NCBI RefSeq assembly: GCF_030272615.1
Contig: NC_081411.1
Coordinates: forward strand, 833,640,136-833,704,135
DNA: 64,000 nt
Direction: 5' to 3'
Source of the DNA: Cryptomeria japonica
Lineage: Eukaryota > Streptophyta > Pinopsida > Cupressales > Cupressaceae
Shown piece after piece: positions 60,135 to 64,000 of this stretch. The notes below the pieces were generated by a model. The model searched no databases. It was not told the DNA's origin and saw only the letters and a list, made by a program, of their open reading frames with translations. Within the stretch, counting starts at the first letter, position 1. Each line of letters begins with the position of its first letter. The position numbers were made by a program, and so were the translations under genes.

Positions 60135-60560
60135 TGTTTGTTTTGTTTTGCAGATGAGAGAGGATGATGATTGCAAAGCGAAAGGAGAAAGGTTGTAAGA
60201 TCTACATCCCCATACAAGGAAGAAAACTTCATCTACAAGCATAGAATGCCCAAAAGGAATCTCAACTCTTACAACACCAAGGAGTCACAAAGAAGGAATT
60301 CCAAAGCAGAGGCAGTGGTGACATCAAGTGTTCATTCTAGGGCACATCAATACTTCAAAACCAAGATCTATACCTTGCACTTTCATGATTGAAGCATTCA
60401 AGAGGATACTTTCAGAAGAGTTAATCAAAGATAGAAGATCATCATCATCATCGCGGAAGCTGGACAATGTTGCGTATCAAAAAATATTCCATCATGATGA
60501 TCTATCAAGCCTGCAAAGTGCAAGTTAAAGGTGGTGTCCTAGTCATCATCCGAGTCACTA
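60135..60560 (+). other. Remnant at the long-ORF position of LTR D
   Basis: A T-rich acceptor 'tttgttttgttttgcag' ends at 60153, directly before ATGAGAGAGG. Downstream 'actttcagaagagttaatca' matches the complement of copy C near 39630, where the gene remnant passes into the LTR 3' part. No GDTN protein motif is readable, so the gene has been deleted or replaced. Confidence 0.4.
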
Positions 60561-60718
60561 TCTCTACCAATCAAAGAAGTTCCACATCAGCACGTCTAGA
60601 TGTAATGTACCTGACTCACCCATGGTGGCGAAAACTTCGAGGCACCTACTCTTATTATCTATTGGTTATGCTAAAGTGTTGCAATTATTCTATTGGCCAA
60701 AATTGAGTTTGTTGTAAC

Positions 60719-60807
60719 AAGCCCTAATTAGGGTTTTCATTGTAAAATCTCGGCCATTGATCTCAAATTGATCTGAACCATTGAATTGTATTGAGAGCAC
60801 TATAAAA
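60719..60807 (+). promoter_or_regulatory. Terminal LTR promoter of copy D, first
   Basis: Telo-box palindrome with one mismatch (AAGCCCTAATTAGGGTTT, 60719-60736), 64 bp, then TATAAAA (60801-60807), followed by 'ctcatttgtaaagg'. Confidence 0.65.
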
Positions 60808-61473
60808 GGCTCAAATCTCTCATTTGTAAAGGTTGATAGTTAGTAGCAGGGGAAATTAGTGAATAAGAATAGAATAGAAGATAGAATTAAAAGTTAAGAG
60901 TAGATTAGGAGGAGGAATTGTTGTTATGACATGAGATACTCTTTTCATTGAAGTTGTGGTGAGATCTGTTATTTCAACAAGCCTCATGGTTCTACTTCTC
61001 AATTTATTTTCATGTTGAGTAGATTGAATGGAAGGATTTGTTGAATGTATTTGTATGGAATCTGTTTAGTCCATACCACTAGCCTCTTGTTGATTGTAAG
61101 TGTGCCTTGCGTGGTCAACTGGAATGATATGAGCTTAGCTTTGAATCGTTATACATCCATTGCTTATGCATTAACTTGAATGGTGATATCAATGTTTGAG
61201 GGTAATGATTTGAACATATTTGAAATGTCCTTAGAAGATTGCACTGAGCTTGTGTCAAATTGTTCAAATTGATGGTGAGACCTCGCCCAGTACGATTTCA
61301 TCTAATCATTCATCCATCTTCTTACGTTATAGGCCTTAGAATGGAGTTTCTCAACCCTTCATCTTTTGCCATTTCTTTTAAAACTCAAGCTAGTCTAGGA
61401 CCAAAAGCATCACCATATTGCAACATCAGATGACCAAGTTCCAGCAATTGATCAAGAAAGAGTTTGTTGTAAC

Positions 61474-61562
61474 AACCCCTAATTAGGGTTTTCTTGTTAG
61501 ATCTTGGCCATTGATTTGTGAGTCAATCTGAACCTTAAAAATGTAATGAGACCTTTATATAA
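61474..61562 (+). promoter_or_regulatory. Terminal LTR promoter of copy D, second
   Basis: A second copy of the same module about 755 bp downstream: AACCCCTAATTAGGGTTT (61474-61491), 64 bp, TATATAA (61556-61562). 'Gtttgttgtaacaa' precedes both and 'tttcattgaagtt.tggtg' follows both, so a ~755-bp segment is tandemly duplicated. Confidence 0.65.
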
Positions 61563-62282
61563 GGCTCAAATCTCTCATTATAAATGTTAATAGATAATAG
61601 ATAATAGCCAGATAATTAATAGAGTAGAGTAGGAGGAAAGGAGATTGTTGCCAAGGCTTGTTGTAATAAACATACTGTTTTCATTGAAGTTATGGTGGAC
61701 TTTGCTGTGCTATTTCAACTTGTTGCATTGTTTCTACTTCTCATAGCATTGATTATGGTGGATGCTTATAAATATATTGTAATGAGCTCCTTGGTTCATA
61801 ATTTTTGTGGTTTGCTGATTGTAAGTCACAGTGTAAAGTTAGCCTGAACCTCATCATTGTGCTAAGGTAGTTGTTGTGTCACCATGGCAAAGCAAGGCTT
61901 GATTTAAGGGAGTTTGTCTATCTAAATAGCATTCATCATCATCATTGATCTTAGGAGTAGCGTAGTCTTTCTAAACCCTTGTCTCTTTTATCCTTATTTT
62001 CTAAGCAAGTATAGTTAGAGTCTATGTTCCAGTAGAGTTCAAGCAAAACGTAAGTCCCCTTGTGATTCCAACAAACTCACATCAAATTCACTGAGTCTAT
62101 CCCAAGCAACTAAGTCGCATAGTTCACATTGTAAACCTTGGGAGTTGCTTTGATTGATCACTTTGTTTAACATTCAAAGTTTCTTTGTTTAAAAGAGGAT
62201 AGAATACATAGGTATTTTATTTTGTGTTCGAAGTGCATAAAAATACATTAACAATAGTTACAATTTTGTATATTTTAACTTT

Positions 62283-62525
62283 TTTGTATATATATATATA
62301 CACATGTATATATATATATAAACACATCTTTTTATATGCAAACATATATATACATGTATACATATATATATACACATATATATGTATATATGTATATATA
62401 TACATGTATATATGTATACATATATATATATACATATGCATACACACACATATACATACATATATATACATATGTATATATATATATACACACACATATA
62501 TATATACACACACGTGTGTATATAT
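62283..62525 (+). repeat. TATA/TACA microsatellite
   Basis: About 240 bp of alternating pyrimidine-purine sequence (TATATACA, TATGTATA, CACACA), a candidate for Z-DNA or cruciform structure. Long frames on both strands (poly-Tyr/Ile) are artefacts. A matching stretch resumes at 63984, on the far side of the next element. Confidence 0.95.
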
Positions 62526-62936
62526 CAAAGAAACGGGACTCGAACTCGGCTCGGACTCGGCAAGGCCAACTCGGACTCGGACTCGGGACTCGGCGTCAGA
62601 CTCGGCTCTAGACTCGGCTGGACTCGGGATAGTGAAAAACTCAAGAAATTTAGAGATTTTTAAATATTTAAAACTTGTTTCAGACACCCTTTATTGAATA
62701 CACCTTAAAGACACAATAACATCATCAAACTCGGCTCATTTGATTACATACACAAGTATACATCAATCACATAAGCATAAACGCAAATTGTAGCTGAAGA
62801 AAATAACAAACATAGATATATAAATATTGTCAAATGTATACAATATTACAAAACTCATGGAATAAAAAATCCATGTCATCATATGATCATCATCAAATGT
62901 TTCATACAAATACCAAAGGTAAATACAACTACAAGT

Positions 62937-63347
62937 CTATGGCTCAGAGGAGCCTGCACTCTCCGGCCCCAACCCCCTGCGAAGGCGTCTAAGGTAGGTC
63001 CTGGATGATTCGACTGCCATAGCCGCTCCCCGTGACACCATGCCATGCTCACCAACATCAGGAACATCCGTGTCACTATCTGCCTCTGAATCTCCTGTCT
63101 GTGCTCGTGCTCTCCGCTCCTCCTCTGCCATGGCTACAGTCTCAACCTCTATATCTACCTGGTCGATCCAATCAATGTCAGACTCGGAGGTTAAATTTTC
63201 TCTACTTCTATCGACGCAGTTTCCCCCATATTTTTCAACGGGGGTTTGGGGGCAGCGCCCCCAAGGTGGGGTCAAGGGGCAGCGCCCCTTGCACACTCCC
63301 TGTCGCGATACAGGGCGAGGTCGAGGGGCAGCGCCCCGCGAGGCCAA
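62937..63347 (-). pseudogene. Possible hAT transposase C-terminal fragment
   Basis: The open frame reads DIDWIDQVDIEVETVAMAEE, then RRARAQTGDSEADSDTDVPD, then SSRTYLRRLRRGLGPESAG. An acidic tail after a 'D-W-(V/I)' segment recalls the end of plant hAT transposases, and the surrounding TIRs point to a DNA transposon. I see no dimerisation core or zinc finger, so this is at best a terminal fragment. Its first 40 residues come from GC-rich palindromes (GGGGCAGCGCCCC) and may not be coding. Confidence 0.35.
63240..63342 (+). repeat. GC-rich palindrome cluster
   Basis: Three copies of a perfect palindromic word, GGGGGCAGCGCCCCC or GGGGCAGCGCCCC, within 100 bp, plus CCCTGTCGCGATACAGGG between the second and third. 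Local GC content is far above the rest of the window. Confidence 0.85.
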
Positions 63348-63364
63348 AAATGCTTATTACAAGT

Positions 63365-63737
63365 CTGAATTAGGGTTTCTTTGAGAGTCTTCCTTAGGGC
63401 CTGGTTTTGCTCTTGTTGCTAATTGGGTCTTGCTTGGTGAGTGAGTATCATTCTTGAAGGTCCAAGCTAGGTCAAGTTGGTGAGTGATAAAGTCTGGAAT
63501 GTCATCCTGATCTTCAAATGCCCTGAAATTTGGCTAAGTCTGGAATGTCCTGATCCTGAAATTTGACTAAGTCTGGAAAACTGAAGAATCCTCCAAAAAC
63601 TAGATTTTGCAATATAACTCCTAGAGGCCCGAAACCACTCTCAAACATCCTGACAGTATATATGGAATATAACTTAAAGTATAATTTATATTCCATAAAA
63701 TAATCCTGACGGAGAGACCAAAATGTCAAATTTCGCC
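63365..63737 (+). repeat. Scrap of GDTN-family LTR 5' region
   Basis: Inverted copy of 6225-6641, in sense on the plus strand: it begins 'gaattagggtttctttgaga' and ends 'atgtcaaatttcgccc', the start of the hairpin array. It carries one deletion relative to the 6.4-kb copy (one of the 'cattccagacttagcc' units). It lies within the TIR element, so it was captured or inserted there. Confidence 0.8.
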
Positions 63738-64000
63738 CTTCCAAAAAAACTTTTTAAAATGATTTTTTTTTGGTCATTTTATTAACCCAGCCAGTAGCCG
63801 AGTCTGGGGCTCAGGACTCGCCGAGTCTGGCGATTTTGAGCCAAAATCGCCAACTCGGCGAGTCTGGCGAGTTTACTCTCCAGACTCGGCCGAGTCCGAG
63901 TCCGAGCCCCTGGGACTCGTTTGGCCTGACTCGGACTCGGACTCGCCGAGTTTGGGCGATTTCGGGCGAGTCTCGTTTCTCTATATATACATATGTATAT

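Larger units (their letters stand above)
62527..63982. mobile_element. Candidate TIR transposon inserted in the TA microsatellite
   Basis: Ends AAAGAAACGGGACTCG (62527-62542) and CGAGTCTCGTTTCTCT (63967-63982) are inverted repeats matching at 14 of 16 positions. ACTCGG-rich subterminal repeats lie inside both ends in opposite orientation (62537-62630 and 63790-63970). TA-rich microsatellite flanks both sides, so the target duplication cannot be read. The centre has a reading frame (62937-63347) that may be a hAT transposase tail and a scrap of GDTN-LTR. Confidence 0.55.

Noticed and set aside
62217-62697. Long tyrosine/isoleucine-rich frames on both strands
   Set aside because: They are translations of a TATA/TACA microsatellite and share its period on both strands.
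63040-63384. Plus-strand frames of about 114 residues over the GC-rich core
   Set aside because: They read through GGGGCAGCGCCCC palindromes and overlap the better-supported minus-strand frame. No domain was seen.

Overview
This is plant nuclear DNA built almost entirely of transposable elements. AT-rich spacers, telo-box promoters, nested LTR elements, a copia gag relic and a tRNA-type SINE point to a large-genome seed plant. A gymnosperm is my best guess, but no sequence mark proves it. I see no intact host gene, no rRNA or tRNA gene and no CRISPR array.

The main discovery is one family of very large LTRs, called here the GDTN-LTR family. Copies start TGTTGTG..., end ...GTCAACA, and carry 5-bp target-site duplications (TSDs). 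In sense order a full copy holds a 5' terminal hairpin, a tandem-repeat array that differs between copies, a TATA box, a 5'-UTR intron, one ORF of about 1,070-1,095 codons of unknown family (marker motif GDTNLGH/GDTDLGH), a second promoter (palindromic telo-box about 65 bp from a TATA box), a conserved GTAAGT and the terminus. Three copies contain the long ORF (starts at 32418 +, 50731 - and 56016 -). All are decayed by stops and frameshifts.

Layout. 1-10.7 kb: a Ty3/gypsy element on the minus strand (gag, primer-binding site, LTR, then integrase and an extra ORF beyond the LTR). Its LTR is interrupted by solo GDTN-LTR A (1960-6815). 10.7-12.5 kb: purine-rich low-complexity DNA and two broken GDTN-LTR ends (K, L). 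12.5-25.5 kb: AT-rich non-coding DNA with local duplications and retroelement scraps. 25.6-26.3 kb: Ty1/copia gag relic.

26.3-62.25 kb: a nest of insertions. LTR D (+) contains LTR H (-, 26463-58636, TSD ATGAG). H contains LTR-1 (+, 26590-42604, TSD GATAG) and a TGTAATGTCCC-type element (44397-53822, TSD CCCTC). LTR-1 contains LTR F (27540-30030, TSD GTATC) and element C (35366 to about 42361). The TGTAATGTCCC-type element contains LTR G (46222-53010, near-matching TSD) and a SINE with a 15-bp TSD. Removing the insertions leaves H about 6.72 kb, G 6.79 kb and LTR-1 about 6.5 kb, and the H gene becomes continuous in frame.

62.3-64 kb: a TA-rich microsatellite holding a TIR element with a possible hAT tail and a scrap of GDTN-LTR.

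The family's members share everything except the repeat array. The arrays of A, LTR-1 and C are 37-nt two-stem hairpins repeated every ~165-178 bp. Those of F and G are AACTT/CGGC-rich, that of H is GGCGGACTTT and that of D is a 27-bp GAGCGAACTTCATG repeat.
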